A stretch of DNA of 15,250 nucleotides from Lachnospiraceae bacterium (GTDB lineage Bacteria > Bacillota > Clostridia > Lachnospirales > Lachnospiraceae): contig CAAGLJ010000113.1 in assembly GCA_900770785.1 (NCBI GenBank), positions 1 through 15,250 of the forward strand, in the 5' to 3' direction. Numbering within the stretch: position 1 is the stretch's first letter; every line of letters begins with the position of its first letter. The notes beneath the pieces are model-generated. The model made no database searches. It saw only the letters and a list, made by a program, of their open reading frames with translations, and was not told where the DNA came from. The position numbers and the translations under genes are program-made. Shown one piece after another: positions 1-8,076 of this stretch.

Positions 1-15
1 ACCCCATCTTTTTTC

Positions 16-49
16 TTTGATTATATCAAAAATCTGGACGGGGTGTTCA
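16..49 (-). promoter_or_regulatory. possible promoter for a gene left of the window
   Basis: Reading leftward, TGAACA (44-49) and a perfect TATAAT (20-25) are separated by 18 bases. The -10 lies inside a perfect dyad, TTTGAT-TAT-ATCAAA (16-30). If real, it would drive a gene starting beyond position 1, just past the terminator of the nucleoside operon. The -35 match is only 4 of 6 and the gene cannot be seen, so this is tentative. The rest of 1-104 shows no gene. Confidence 0.3.
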
Positions 50-104
50 TAATTTATTCATTCATGCGTTTGTCGTGGGTGCATTTGCAGCTATATTATA
101 AAAA

Positions 105-168
105 AGACAGAAAAATTTAAGGGCCGCTCCCGTTATTTCTGAAAGAAAATCAACAACGAAAGCGGCCG
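105..168 (-). terminator. rho-independent terminator of the nucleoside operon
   Basis: Just downstream of the lipoprotein stop codon, GGCCGCT (122-128) pairs with AGCGGCC (161-167). The stem continues after a 2x2 internal loop with CGTT (131-134) against AACG (155-158), and then a weaker A/T-rich inner stem. On the minus strand the GC-rich stem is followed by a T-rich tract (complement of 105-120). This has the shape of a classic intrinsic terminator and closes the seven-gene operon. Confidence 0.88.
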
Positions 169-178
169 CATAGTTACT

Positions 179-1315
179 TTATTTTACATTTTCAACTTCC
201 ACGATAGTGGTAGGAACATCGGTGGGTTCTGCACCAAGAGTATCGTTTCCGATGGAGATTTCTCCGCTCTTGATGGCTGCAAATACTTTATCGTATTCTT
301 CCTGTGTGAAATTTTCAAATTTAGAGCTTTCCATAGGAAGCTGAACACCATCTTCTGCTGCCGTTAAGGTTGTAGAAGTACCGCCTGCAAAGGTGCCGTC
401 ATAGAAGGAGGCCACTGCTTCGTATACGGAATTGGAAAGGTTCTTCATGGAAGAGGTAATAACGGTTTCGGACTCACCGGACTGATCTACGTCAACACCG
501 ATGACTGCCTTTCCCTCACCCTCTGCTGCTGCCATAACGGAGTTACCTACCTGTCCTCCGCAGGCAAAAATACATTCCACGCCTTCAGTATACCAGGATT
601 TTGCAAGGGTCTGGTTTTCCGGTGAAGCATCAAAGTTGCCTACATAGGTATATTTCACCTTAACCTCTCCTGCCGCAAGTCCCAGTTCCTGTGCTGCAGC
701 CTCTGCTCCCTGGATGAAGCCATAGCCATAACGGACTACTGCCGGTACCGCAATACCACCCATAAAGCCAAGGTTACGATATCCATCTTTTACTACTGCG
801 TATCCTGCCAGATATCCGGCCTGCTCTTCTGCATAGAAAATAGATACTACATTGTCTGCAATTTCCACAGTGCCATCTTTTGCGGGTTTTGCATCAATAA
901 TAACAAATTTTACATCAGGATATTTACTCTGTGCCTCATAAATAGGGACTTCAAAAAGAAAGCCCGGCGTTACAATCAGCTTTGCTCCGCCTTTTACTGC
1001 CAGATCAATAGCTGCCAGACAGGCTTCATCGGATTTTTCTTCCGGCTTGTAGTACTTGCAGCTGATTCCATTCTCATCCGCATACGCCTTTAAGCCTTCC
1101 CAGGAGCCCTGGTTAAAGGACTTGTCATCAATGGTTCCCACGTCGGTAATCAGTGCCAGTTCATAGCCACTGCCTGCCTCTGTTCCCGTTTCCTGTGCTG
1201 CCTGTGTCTCTCCTGCTTCCGGCTGAGGCTGTGTGGCAGCATCCTTGCTCACGCAGCCTGCCAGACTCAGAGTCATGGCTGCTGCCAAAAGCAAACTTAC
1301 GATTCTCTTTTTCAT
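179..1315 (-). CDS. nupN: BMP-family nucleoside-binding lipoprotein (PnrA/NupN-like)
   Basis: Substrate-binding lipoprotein of a nucleoside ABC importer, anchored outside the membrane, which would deliver nucleosides to the permeases encoded upstream. From ATG 1315 the protein is 378 residues, with a lysine-rich start, a hydrophobic stretch and lipobox L-A-G-C (lipidated Cys21). A low-complexity Gln/Glu/Ala linker follows, then a BMP (basic membrane protein) domain to the end. The segment after the linker, with DVGTIDDKSFNQ, is typical of PnrA/TmpC/NupN proteins. A longer reading from ATG 1327 is possible, but the GGAGG at 1321-1325 would then lie inside the gene, and it sits five bases before ATG 1315, so I prefer 1315. 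It is the last gene of the operon, 103 bases after pdp. The symbol follows the B. subtilis nupNOPQ set. Exact ligand (purine or pyrimidine nucleoside) is not readable from sequence. Confidence 0.93.
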   Translation of the reverse strand: MKKRIVSLLLAAAMTLSLAGCVSKDAATQPQPEAGETQAAQETGTEAGSGYELALITDVGTIDDKSFNQGSWEGLKAYADENGISCKYYKPEEKSDEACLAAIDLAVKGGAKLIVTPGFLFEVPIYEAQSKYPDVKFVIIDAKPAKDGTVEIADNVVSIFYAEEQAGYLAGYAVVKDGYRNLGFMGGIAVPAVVRYGYGFIQGAEAAAQELGLAAGEVKVKYTYVGNFDASPENQTLAKSWYTEGVECIFACGGQVGNSVMAAAEGEGKAVIGVDVDQSGESETVITSSMKNLSNSVYEAVASFYDGTFAGGTSTTLTAAEDGVQLPMESSKFENFTQEEYDKVFAAIKSGEISIGNDTLGAEPTDVPTTIVEVENVK

Positions 1316-1320
1316 TTTTT

Positions 1321-1325
1321 CCTCC
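1321..1325 (-). promoter_or_regulatory. ribosome binding site that fixes the BMP lipoprotein start
   Basis: GGAGG on the minus strand lies five bases before ATG 1315. It overlaps the beginning of the alternative longer reading frame from ATG 1327, which has no comparable site. This favours the MKKR start. Confidence 0.8.
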
Positions 1326-1330
1326 ATTCT

Positions 1331-1392
1331 GCTGTTCTTACAGCAATGTATTAACCATACAATTTATTTAAACAGGTTACCCTGTATGGTTA
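1331..1392 (-). repeat. inverted repeats in the pdp-nupN gap
   Basis: The 103-base gap holds a perfect 10-bp inverted repeat, TAACCATACA (1352-1361) and TGTATGGTTA (1383-1392). Inside its right part is an overlapping small hairpin ACAGG-GTAA-CCTGT on the minus strand. Nearer the gene is a separate hairpin, GCTGT (1331-1335) with ACAGC (1340-1344), six bases before the ribosome site. None is followed by a U-run, so these are not terminators. They could be a protein-binding site, an mRNA-processing or stability element that sets lipoprotein expression, or part of a weak internal promoter region. Confidence 0.6.
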
Positions 1393-1418
1393 CATTTTTA
1401 ACAATAGCTTCCCTTATG

Positions 1419-2753
1419 CTACATCAAAATTTCCGTTCTTTCAACCGTATCTTTGGTAACTCTGGCAAAAATTAATGTCTCCCGTCCCGGTTTTTCCTCC
1501 TGGAAGGTCAGGGCTTTGCGGTATCTCTCCTCTGCCGGAGCAAAAAGCTCCTCCTTAGAGCTGTAGAAGGTTGCAAGACTGTCTCCCTCCTTAACATAAT
1601 CGCCTGTCTTCTTATGAAGAATAATCCCTGCCAAAAAATCGATTTCACTGTCCTTTGTCTCTCTTCCGGCTCCCAGCATGGAGGAAGCAATTCCACAGCT
1701 TTCCGTATCCATAGCCACAAGATAGCCTTCTTTTCGGGCAATAATTTCCCGGCTGTAGAGGGCCTTTGCAAAGGTATCCGGATTTAAAATCACTGAGGTG
1801 TCGCCTCCCTGAGCTTTTACCATAGCCACAAGACGCTCCAGAGCAGAGCCGTCCTGAAGGGTATTCTCTGCCATCTTCCGGCACTCCTCAATGTCCCCTT
1901 TTCCTGCTAAATAGAGCATATTGGCTGCCAGATGAATACAGACTTTTGTTAAATCTTCGGGCCCCTTTCCCTGAAGGGTATGGACTGCTTCGATTACCTC
2001 CAGACTGTTTCCGATATTGTTGCCCAGAGGAATATCCATATTGGTAATCAACGCTACCGTCTGCTTGCCTGCACCGGTACCAATCTCCACCATCTCTTTT
2101 GCCAGCGTAATGGAGTCCTCAATGCTTTTCATAAAGGCTCCGCTTCCGGTTTTCACATCCAGCAAAATTCCATCACTGCCTGCTGCCAGCTTTTTGCTCA
2201 TAATAGATACGGCAATCAGGGGAATACTGTCCACTGTCGCCGTTACGTCTCTTAAGGCGTACAGCTTTTTATCTGCCGGAGCCAGATTGCCCGACTGGCC
2301 GATTACACTCACACCGGTCTCATTTACCGCGGCAAAAAAATCCTCCCGACTTAAGGTCGTCCGAAAACCTGGTATAGCTTCCAGCTTGTCCACCGTCCCC
2401 CCTGTATGTCCCAGGCCTCTGCCGGACATTTTAGCCACCTTCACCCCACAGGCTGCCACCATAGGTGCAATAATCAGTGTGGTTTTATCTCCTACTCCGC
2501 CCGTAGAGTGTTTATCCACCTTGATTCCTTTAATCGCCGATAAGTCCACCATATCCCCGGAGTGGGCCACCTCCAGCGTCATTGCCAGGGTTTCTTCTCT
2601 GCTCATCCCTTTAAAATAAACCGCCATGAGAAAGGCTGACATCTGATAATCCGGGATATTTCCAGCCACATACTCCTGAATCAGATGGCGGATTTCTTCC
2701 CCGGTCAGCTCCTCTCCATTCCTTTTTTTCATAATTAAATCGTACATTCGCAT
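1419..2753 (-). CDS. pdp: pyrimidine-nucleoside phosphorylase
   Basis: Cytoplasmic enzyme that splits uridine, thymidine or deoxyuridine with phosphate to the free base and (deoxy)ribose-1-phosphate. The 444-residue product matches the usual length of the thymidine/pyrimidine phosphorylase family. It shows the phosphate-binding KHSTGGVGD segment (81-89), the family signature SGRGLGHTGGTVDKLE (110-125), Arg168 in LRDVTATVDS, and Ser183/Lys187 in SIMSKK, which correspond to base-contacting residues in E. coli DeoA. The Firmicute context favours the broad-specificity Pdp type over strict DeoA. Start ATG 2753 has GGGGAGG upstream at good spacing. A second in-frame ATG two codons later is less well placed. 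It sits 17 bases after the second permease gene and works with Cdd and DeoB in the same operon. Confidence 0.95.
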   Translation of the reverse strand: MRMYDLIMKKRNGEELTGEEIRHLIQEYVAGNIPDYQMSAFLMAVYFKGMSREETLAMTLEVAHSGDMVDLSAIKGIKVDKHSTGGVGDKTTLIIAPMVAACGVKVAKMSGRGLGHTGGTVDKLEAIPGFRTTLSREDFFAAVNETGVSVIGQSGNLAPADKKLYALRDVTATVDSIPLIAVSIMSKKLAAGSDGILLDVKTGSGAFMKSIEDSITLAKEMVEIGTGAGKQTVALITNMDIPLGNNIGNSLEVIEAVHTLQGKGPEDLTKVCIHLAANMLYLAGKGDIEECRKMAENTLQDGSALERLVAMVKAQGGDTSVILNPDTFAKALYSREIIARKEGYLVAMDTESCGIASSMLGAGRETKDSEIDFLAGIILHKKTGDYVKEGDSLATFYSSKEELFAPAEERYRKALTFQEEKPGRETLIFARVTKDTVERTEILM

Positions 2754-2770
2754 TATTCTGTCCTCCCCTC

Positions 2771-3724
2771 TTATCTGCTTCCCTTATCGTAAGGAATACC
2801 GGATGCTCTGGGTGCCTGAGAATTTTTGGAAATAAAAGCCAGGACGACCAGGGTTGCCAGATAAGGAAACATTTTATACACCTCATTGGGCAAAGGCAGA
2901 TTTTTTAATACCGGAATGGCGGAATATGCACTGGCTAAAGTCTTCATTATTGCAAAGAAAAATGCTGCATAAAAAATCTTTCTGCTTCTCCACTGTCCGA
3001 AAATCAATACTGCCAGTGCCAGGAATCCATAGCCTGCCACACTGGCATTGAATACGGTAGAGGTAGGAATAATAAATACCAGCCCTCCGATTCCTCCCAA
3101 AACCCCGGAAATGAACACTCCTGCATAACGGATCCTGTACACATTTACACCTACTGAATCCGCCGCACTGGGATGTTCACCACAGGCTCTTAGCCGAAGA
3201 CCGAATTTCGTCTTATTTATCACAAAGGCCGCCAAGGCAAAAAGAACCAGACCGATATAGGTAGTGATATAGCTTTTCTGGAAAAACATGGGGCCAATCA
3301 AAGGAATATCTCCCAAAACCGGCACCTTGCCAATCAGGAAAGTATTTTTAAAGGGTACCTGCTGAACCTGCAGCAGGGAACGCGCTACCAGCACTGCAAA
3401 GGCAGGTGCAAACATATTTAACGCCGTTCCACTGATGGTCTGGTCTGCCTTTAGCTGAATAGCTGCAAAGGCATGCAAAAGAGAAAACAATCCCCCTACC
3501 AGTGCAGAGATAAGAAGTGCCAGAATCAGCAGGCCCTGTCCACTCATGGTTTCTCCCATCAAGTGGATAAACACAGTTCCTGCCAAAGCCCCCATAATCA
3601 TAATACCCTCCAGGGCAATATTTACCACACCGCTGCGTTCAGAGTACATTCCGCCAATGGCTACAATCAGAAGAGGAATAGCAAAGAACATGGTCTGCTG
3701 CATAATGAAATATAAGATGCTCAT
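2771..3724 (-). CDS. nupQ: nucleoside ABC transporter permease (NupQ-like)
   Basis: Second membrane subunit of the nucleoside importer, 317 residues and almost entirely hydrophobic, with about eight to nine likely membrane segments. It belongs to the BPD_transp_2 family (branched-chain amino acid, ribose and BMP-type importers). Readable family features are SGVVNIALEG (31-40), ADQTISGTALN (93-103) and the cytoplasmic loop FGLRLRACGE (174-183) that contacts the ATPase. Start ATG 3724 is only one base after the stop codon of the preceding permease gene, and its ribosome site GGGAGG lies inside that gene's end, so translation is probably coupled. It would pair with the other permease as a heterodimer. 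The symbol is by analogy with B. subtilis nupNOPQ. Confidence 0.93.
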   Translation of the reverse strand: MSILYFIMQQTMFFAIPLLIVAIGGMYSERSGVVNIALEGIMIMGALAGTVFIHLMGETMSGQGLLILALLISALVGGLFSLLHAFAAIQLKADQTISGTALNMFAPAFAVLVARSLLQVQQVPFKNTFLIGKVPVLGDIPLIGPMFFQKSYITTYIGLVLFALAAFVINKTKFGLRLRACGEHPSAADSVGVNVYRIRYAGVFISGVLGGIGGLVFIIPTSTVFNASVAGYGFLALAVLIFGQWRSRKIFYAAFFFAIMKTLASAYSAIPVLKNLPLPNEVYKMFPYLATLVVLAFISKNSQAPRASGIPYDKGSR

Positions 3725-3725
3725 A

Positions 3726-4841
3726 TTATGATTCCTCCCTCTCTCTGTCTTTTTCGTTTTTCTGTCTTTTCTTCATCTTCCTGCTTTCCATCACATTCCG
3801 AATCAATAAAGATAAAGCTCCACAGTAGATAATAGCAGCAATGATGATGTCAATGACCTCAGGTACAAAATCAAACAGCTGCATATTGGTTCCGCCCACC
3901 GTAATATAGGCGATAAACAGACCTGCAAAAAGGATACCAATGGGATTGGACTGCCCCAACAGGGCAACACAGATTCCGTTAAAGCCTTCCGGTGCAATTA
4001 CATCCAGAACCTGTAAATACTTTCCGGTATTGGAAAGATAAAGCAGAGAACCGCCGATTCCTGAAAGAGCCCCTGCGATCACCATGGAGAGGACAATATT
4101 TCTCCTGGCATTAATGCCCGCATACTTACAGGCATTTTCATTCTTCCCACAGGCCTTCAGTTCATAGCCAAAGGTGGTTTTTGACAGGATAATATATACT
4201 GCGATTACACAGATGACAGCAATAAAAATGCCAATATTCAGCTTACTTCCCACAAAAATTTTTTCCAGACCGGCAGTCGGAAGATAGGCACTGCTTTTTA
4301 CTGCAAGAGACTGATTTTTAAGCTGATCATAAACATTTTCCCGAACAAGGTAATTGACCAGATACATTCCAATATAATTCATCATAATGGAGGAAATTAC
4401 TTCATTTACATTTCGATAAGCCTTTAAAAGCCCGGGAATAAGTCCCCATAAGGCTCCTGCTGCCATAGCTGCCAGAATCGCCACCAGCCAGTGAATGCTC
4501 TCCGGTAAAAAAGTCCATTTTACTCCCACATATATGGCGGCAAAGGCTCCTGCCGTAAACTGGCCGCTGGCACCAATATTGAAAAGTCCCGTCTGAAAAG
4601 CGAAGCCAACCGACAGTCCTGTCATAATTATGGGGACTGCATAATAAAGCATAAGTCCCACGCCCGCCAGACCATCCGTAAAGCATCCCTGTACGACCAT
4701 CATGAAACCACCATAGGCCTGAGAGGGATTGGTCAGAATAAGGATTACCAGTCCAAAAAGCAGACCGCAGACAATAGCCAGAACGGAGGAGGTAAAGCTG
4801 ACGAATCCATTCCGTTCAAAAATATTCTTTTTACCCTTCAT
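3726..4841 (-). CDS. nupP: nucleoside ABC transporter permease (NupP-like)
   Basis: First membrane subunit of the nucleoside importer, 371 residues. It has a cytoplasmic N-terminus, about nine or more hydrophobic segments and a strongly charged C-terminal tail rich in Lys, Arg and Glu. BPD_transp_2 family features are GLFNIGASGQF (85-95), VNEVISSIMMNYI (145-157) and the ATPase-contact loop FGYELKACG (224-232), which parallels the same loop in the next gene. The start overlaps the 3' end of the ATPase gene by 11 bases, with an AGAGGTG-type ribosome site inside that gene, so coupling is likely. Length and the charged tail match the YufP/NupP type better than the shorter NupQ type. Confidence 0.93.
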   Translation of the reverse strand: MKGKKNIFERNGFVSFTSSVLAIVCGLLFGLVILILTNPSQAYGGFMMVVQGCFTDGLAGVGLMLYYAVPIIMTGLSVGFAFQTGLFNIGASGQFTAGAFAAIYVGVKWTFLPESIHWLVAILAAMAAGALWGLIPGLLKAYRNVNEVISSIMMNYIGMYLVNYLVRENVYDQLKNQSLAVKSSAYLPTAGLEKIFVGSKLNIGIFIAVICVIAVYIILSKTTFGYELKACGKNENACKYAGINARRNIVLSMVIAGALSGIGGSLLYLSNTGKYLQVLDVIAPEGFNGICVALLGQSNPIGILFAGLFIAYITVGGTNMQLFDFVPEVIDIIIAAIIYCGALSLLIRNVMESRKMKKRQKNEKDREREES

Positions 4842-6369
4842 TCTTCACACCTCTTTTCGCTCCTGCCATATAAAGTCCCAGTTCTTCCACCGTAATTTCC
4901 TGTGGCTTCACGTCTGCCACGATTTCCCCTTCATACATCACCAGAATCCGGTCGCTGACATCCATTACCTCATCCAGCTCCAGAGAAACCAAAAGCACAG
5001 CCTTCCCGGCATCTCTCTGGGCAATCAGCTGTTTATGGATATATTCAATGGCTCCTACGTCCAGACCCCTTACCGGCTGAACCGCAATAACAATTTCCGG
5101 ATTTCTGTCCAGTTCCCTTGCAATTATGGCCTTTTGCTGGTTTCCTCCGGACATTCCCCGCACTATACTGTCCTCTCCCTGCCCGGAGCGGATATCAAAG
5201 CGCTCAATCAGTCCCCTGGCATATTCCCGGATAGCATCAAATTTTAAAAATCCTCTTTTCTGGAATCGCTCGGTAAAATAATTTTGCAGAATCAGATTTT
5301 CCTGCAAAGTATAATCCAGCACCAGTCCATCCTTATGCCTGTCCTCAGGAATATGCCCTATTCCTGCCAGACATTTCTGGCGAATAGTATCCCCGGTAAT
5401 ATCCCTTCCATGAAGAATGACCTTGCCCGATTCCATAGGAATCATGCCTGTAATTCCATACACCAGCTCCGACTGCCCATTTCCGTCGATTCCGGCAATG
5501 GTAAGAATCTCTCCCTTATGCACCTGAAAGGACACATTCTGCACTGCATTCTTTCCATGATGGGATTTTACCGTTATATTTTCCACCTCAAAAACCGGCT
5601 CCCCCGGCTGGTAAGGCTTCTTATCCAGTTTAAAGTTGACCTTTCGTCCCACCATCATTTCTGACAGGGTTTCCTTCGTGGCATCAGCTACCTCTACCGT
5701 TCCGATATACCTTCCCTTGCGCAGAACGCTGCAGCGGTCTGCCACCTCCTTTATTTCATTCAGCTTATGGGTAATGAAAATAATGGATTTCCCTTCCGCC
5801 ACCAGCTGCTTCATGGCCTTAAGCAGCTCCCCGATTTCCTGAGGTGTCAATACAGCCGTAGGCTCGTCAAAAATCAGAATATCATTATCACAATACAGCA
5901 TCTTCAGAATTTCCACTCTCTGCTGCATACCTACAGTAATATCGGAAATATAGGCATCCGGATCAATTTTGAACCTGTAACGTTCGCTTAAATCCATAAT
6001 CTTCTTTCTGGCATCCGCCATCTGCAAAATACCGCCTTTGGTGGTTTCATGACCAAGAACAATACTTTCCAGAACGGTAAAATTATGAACCAGCTTGAAA
6101 TGCTGATGAACCATTCCAATTCCCAGGGCATTTGCATCGTTTGGATTCTTGATCTCTACCGGCCTTCCGTTGATTTTGATTTCTCCCTGCTCCTGCTGGT
6201 AGAGGCCAAAGAGAACACTCATGAGAGTCGATTTGCCTGCACCATTTTCCCCCAGCAATGCATGAATCTCTCCCTTTTTTACCCGCAGTGTCACATCGTC
6301 ATTGGCCTTAAAGCTGCCAAACTGCTTGGTAATATGATTCATCTCAATAACATATTCTGCCTGTCCCAA
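4831..6369 (-). CDS. nupO: nucleoside ABC transporter ATPase, two nucleotide-binding domains (NupO-like)
   Basis: Energising subunit of the importer, with two fused ABC domains as in RbsA/MglA-type proteins. Domain 1 is canonical: Walker A GENGAGKST (40-48), signature region VGMQQR (146-151), Walker B LIFDEP (165-170) and switch His201. Domain 2 has a degenerate Walker A, GIDGNGQS (293-300), lacking the lysine, a signature MSGGNQQK (406-413), and VQP (430-432) where DEP is normal; this asymmetry is usual for the family. I place the start at TTG 6369 because AAAGGAGG (6377-6384) lies seven bases upstream, giving 512 residues. The open frame extends to ATG 6489, but that would add 40 unrelated residues lying over cdd. 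ATG 6342 is a shorter alternative. The gene follows cdd by 13 bases. Confidence 0.93.
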   Translation of the reverse strand: MGQAEYVIEMNHITKQFGSFKANDDVTLRVKKGEIHALLGENGAGKSTLMSVLFGLYQQEQGEIKINGRPVEIKNPNDANALGIGMVHQHFKLVHNFTVLESIVLGHETTKGGILQMADARKKIMDLSERYRFKIDPDAYISDITVGMQQRVEILKMLYCDNDILIFDEPTAVLTPQEIGELLKAMKQLVAEGKSIIFITHKLNEIKEVADRCSVLRKGRYIGTVEVADATKETLSEMMVGRKVNFKLDKKPYQPGEPVFEVENITVKSHHGKNAVQNVSFQVHKGEILTIAGIDGNGQSELVYGITGMIPMESGKVILHGRDITGDTIRQKCLAGIGHIPEDRHKDGLVLDYTLQENLILQNYFTERFQKRGFLKFDAIREYARGLIERFDIRSGQGEDSIVRGMSGGNQQKAIIARELDRNPEIVIAVQPVRGLDVGAIEYIHKQLIAQRDAGKAVLLVSLELDEVMDVSDRILVMYEGEIVADVKPQEITVEELGLYMAGAKRGVKNEG

Positions 6370-6376
6370 CTGCCTT

Positions 6377-6384
6377 CCTCCTTT
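6377..6384 (-). promoter_or_regulatory. ribosome binding site that supports a TTG start for nupO
   Basis: AAAGGAGG on the minus strand lies seven bases before TTG 6369 and overlaps the cdd stop codon at 6383-6385. No such site precedes the upstream ATG 6489. This argues for the TTG start and for coupling to cdd translation. Confidence 0.78.
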
Positions 6385-6814
6385 ATACGTTGCTTTCCTC
6401 CAGATTCCCCGGTCCAAACCCCAAAGGGAGTATTTCCTCCAGCGTATATACCCGATAGCCCTTTTCCTGGTCTGCCAGTACAATTTCAAATTCCCCGGGG
6501 CTGCAAAATTCCATCATTACCTGGCGGCAGACGCCACAGGGTGCACAGGGATAATCGCAGTCTTTTTCACTTTTTCCTCCTACTATGGCAATTCTGGAAA
6601 AGCTCCGTTCGCCCTCATATACAGCCTTAAAAAAAGCCGTCCGCTCTGCACAATTAGTAGGTCCGTAGGCAGCATTTTCAATGTTGCAGCCATGATAAAT
6701 TTTTCCGGCCTTTGTCACCAGCGCCGCTCCCACCTGAAAACCGGAATAAGGAGTATATGCCCGTTTCCTCGCTTTTTTTGCTTCCTCAATCAGTTCTTCA
6801 TAAGAAATATCCAC
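6383..6814 (-). CDS. cdd: cytidine deaminase
   Basis: Cytoplasmic zinc enzyme that converts cytidine or deoxycytidine to uridine or deoxyuridine, making substrates for Pdp. The 143-residue length fits the small tetrameric class. The zinc site is complete: NCAERTA with Cys55 and catalytic Glu57, and PCAPCGVCRQ with Cys90 and Cys93. The substrate-binding CNIENAAYG stretch (43-51) is also present. The start is GTG 6814, with GGGAGG five bases upstream. That site lies in the 14-base gap after deoB. It is the second gene of the operon, between phosphopentomutase and the importer ATPase. Confidence 0.96.
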   Translation of the reverse strand: MDISYEELIEEAKKARKRAYTPYSGFQVGAALVTKAGKIYHGCNIENAAYGPTNCAERTAFFKAVYEGERSFSRIAIVGGKSEKDCDYPCAPCGVCRQVMMEFCSPGEFEIVLADQEKGYRVYTLEEILPLGFGPGNLEESNV

Positions 6815-6828
6815 GATAACCTCCCTGC

Positions 6829-8001
6829 CTATGACAAGATTTCTTGCTTAAAGCTGACTCCATCCGTAATGTTTTCCACATCAAAAATATCCAGTATAGT
6901 GGCTGCAATATCCGCAAAGGAGCTTCTGGTTTTCAGATTCACATCTGCCTTGATCTGTTTTCCGTATACAAGGAAGGGAACACATTCCCTGGAATGATCT
7001 GTACCTTTAAATCCGGGATCACAGCCATGATCTGCGGTAATCATCAGAATATCCGTATCCTTCATCCCCTCTATAAAGGTCTTCAGCTGACCGTCGAAGG
7101 TGGTTGCCGCCTTTGCATAGCCCTCAATATTGTTGCGATGCCCATAAACCATATCAAAGTCCACCAGATTGACGAAGCAGATTCCCCAAAAATCCTCATC
7201 CAGCATGGCAATGGTTTTATCCATTCCATCTACATTGTCCTGGATTCTCTGTGTGTGGGCAATCCCCTGTCCGGCAAAAATATCATAAATTTTTCCGATT
7301 CCATAGGTTGCATATCCACTCTTTTGCAAAGCATCCAGCATGGTGGCCTTCGGTGGCAGCAGAGAATAGTCATGACGATTGGCTGTTCGCTGGTAGTCTC
7401 CGTCCTTTCCGATAAAAGGCCTTGCAATTACCCTGCCTACTCCATGCTTTCCTGTAAGCAGCTTCCTTGCCGTTTCGCAGTATCCGTATAACTCCTCCAA
7501 AGGTACTACCTCTTCATGAGCCGCTATCTGAAATACACTGTCTGCAGAGGTATAAACGATCAGGTCTCCAGTTCTGACATGCTCATCTCCATAATCGCGG
7601 ATTACTTCCGTTCCGGAATAGGGCTTATTGCAAAGCACCCCTCTTTTTGTTAATCTCGAAAACTCGTCCAGTACCTCTTTGGGAAAGCCTTCCGGATAGG
7701 TAGGCAAAGGGGTAGGGGATATTATTCCTGCAATCTCCCAATGACCAATGGTAGTATCCTTTCCCCTGGAGGCTTCCTGCAAGCGGCCATAGCTTCCAAT
7801 CGTCTTCTCACTGGCAGGAAGCCAGGTTACTGAATCAATTTTGTTTAATCCCAAAGAATTCATTACCGGTGTGTTATAAGCCGGGTGGGATGCTATGGTT
7901 TTCAGGGTATTTGCACCCAGGTCACCAAACTCTGCTGCATCCGGTGCTTCTCCAATTCCATAACTGTCCAATACGATTAAAAATAATCTATGATTTTTCA
8001 T
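6829..8001 (-). CDS. deoB: phosphopentomutase
   Basis: Interconverts (deoxy)ribose-1-phosphate and (deoxy)ribose-5-phosphate, passing nucleoside sugars into central metabolism. It is an alkaline-phosphatase-superfamily metalloenzyme with two Mn ions. Family landmarks are FLIVLDSYGIGEAPDA near the start (metal Asp12), GKDTTIGHWE with the active-site threonine (83 or 84), VNLVDFDMVYGHRNN, and ADHGCDPGFKGTDHSRE near the C-terminus, which supply the remaining Asp/His ligands. From ATG 8001 the protein has 390 residues, normal for the family. ATG 8013 adds MKAE, but its AAAGG lies immediately against the ATG, while the same AAAGG is about 12 bases from 8001. I prefer 8001 with modest certainty. 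It is the first gene of the operon, 69 bases from the predicted transcription start. Confidence 0.95.
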   Translation of the reverse strand: MKNHRLFLIVLDSYGIGEAPDAAEFGDLGANTLKTIASHPAYNTPVMNSLGLNKIDSVTWLPASEKTIGSYGRLQEASRGKDTTIGHWEIAGIISPTPLPTYPEGFPKEVLDEFSRLTKRGVLCNKPYSGTEVIRDYGDEHVRTGDLIVYTSADSVFQIAAHEEVVPLEELYGYCETARKLLTGKHGVGRVIARPFIGKDGDYQRTANRHDYSLLPPKATMLDALQKSGYATYGIGKIYDIFAGQGIAHTQRIQDNVDGMDKTIAMLDEDFWGICFVNLVDFDMVYGHRNNIEGYAKAATTFDGQLKTFIEGMKDTDILMITADHGCDPGFKGTDHSRECVPFLVYGKQIKADVNLKTRSSFADIAATILDIFDVENITDGVSFKQEILS

Positions 8002-8043
8002 CTCTGCTTTCATCCTTTCTTTCTTATTTTCTTTATCTTAACC

Positions 8044-8067
8044 CAATATATAGTTTGTCTTATATTG
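8044..8067. repeat. operator-like inverted repeat in the deoB leader
   Basis: CAATATA (8044-8050) and TATATTG (8061-8067) form a perfect 7-bp dyad with a 10-base centre, just downstream of the expected transcription start near 8070. The position suits a repressor site, such as a nucleoside- or deoxyribose-5-phosphate-sensing regulator, but the A/T-rich composition makes chance possible. No regulator gene is present in the window. Confidence 0.45.
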
Positions 8068-8076
8068 TTTTTTGTT

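Noticed and set aside
2017..2619. 200-codon open frame on the plus strand opposite pdp
   Set aside because: It lies fully inside the well-supported pdp gene, its translation resembles no protein family, and it has no ribosome site; it is an antisense shadow.
4831..6489. 552-residue version of the importer ATPase from ATG 6489
   Set aside because: The first 40 residues overlie cdd in another frame, are not ABC-like, and have no ribosome site; TTG 6369 has a strong one.
6049..6630. 193-codon plus-strand open frame across nupO and cdd
   Set aside because: It is antisense to two confident genes with complete catalytic motifs, so it is treated as chance.
6844..7491. 215-codon plus-strand open frame opposite deoB
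   Set aside because: Antisense to deoB, with no recognisable domain and no ribosome site or promoter.
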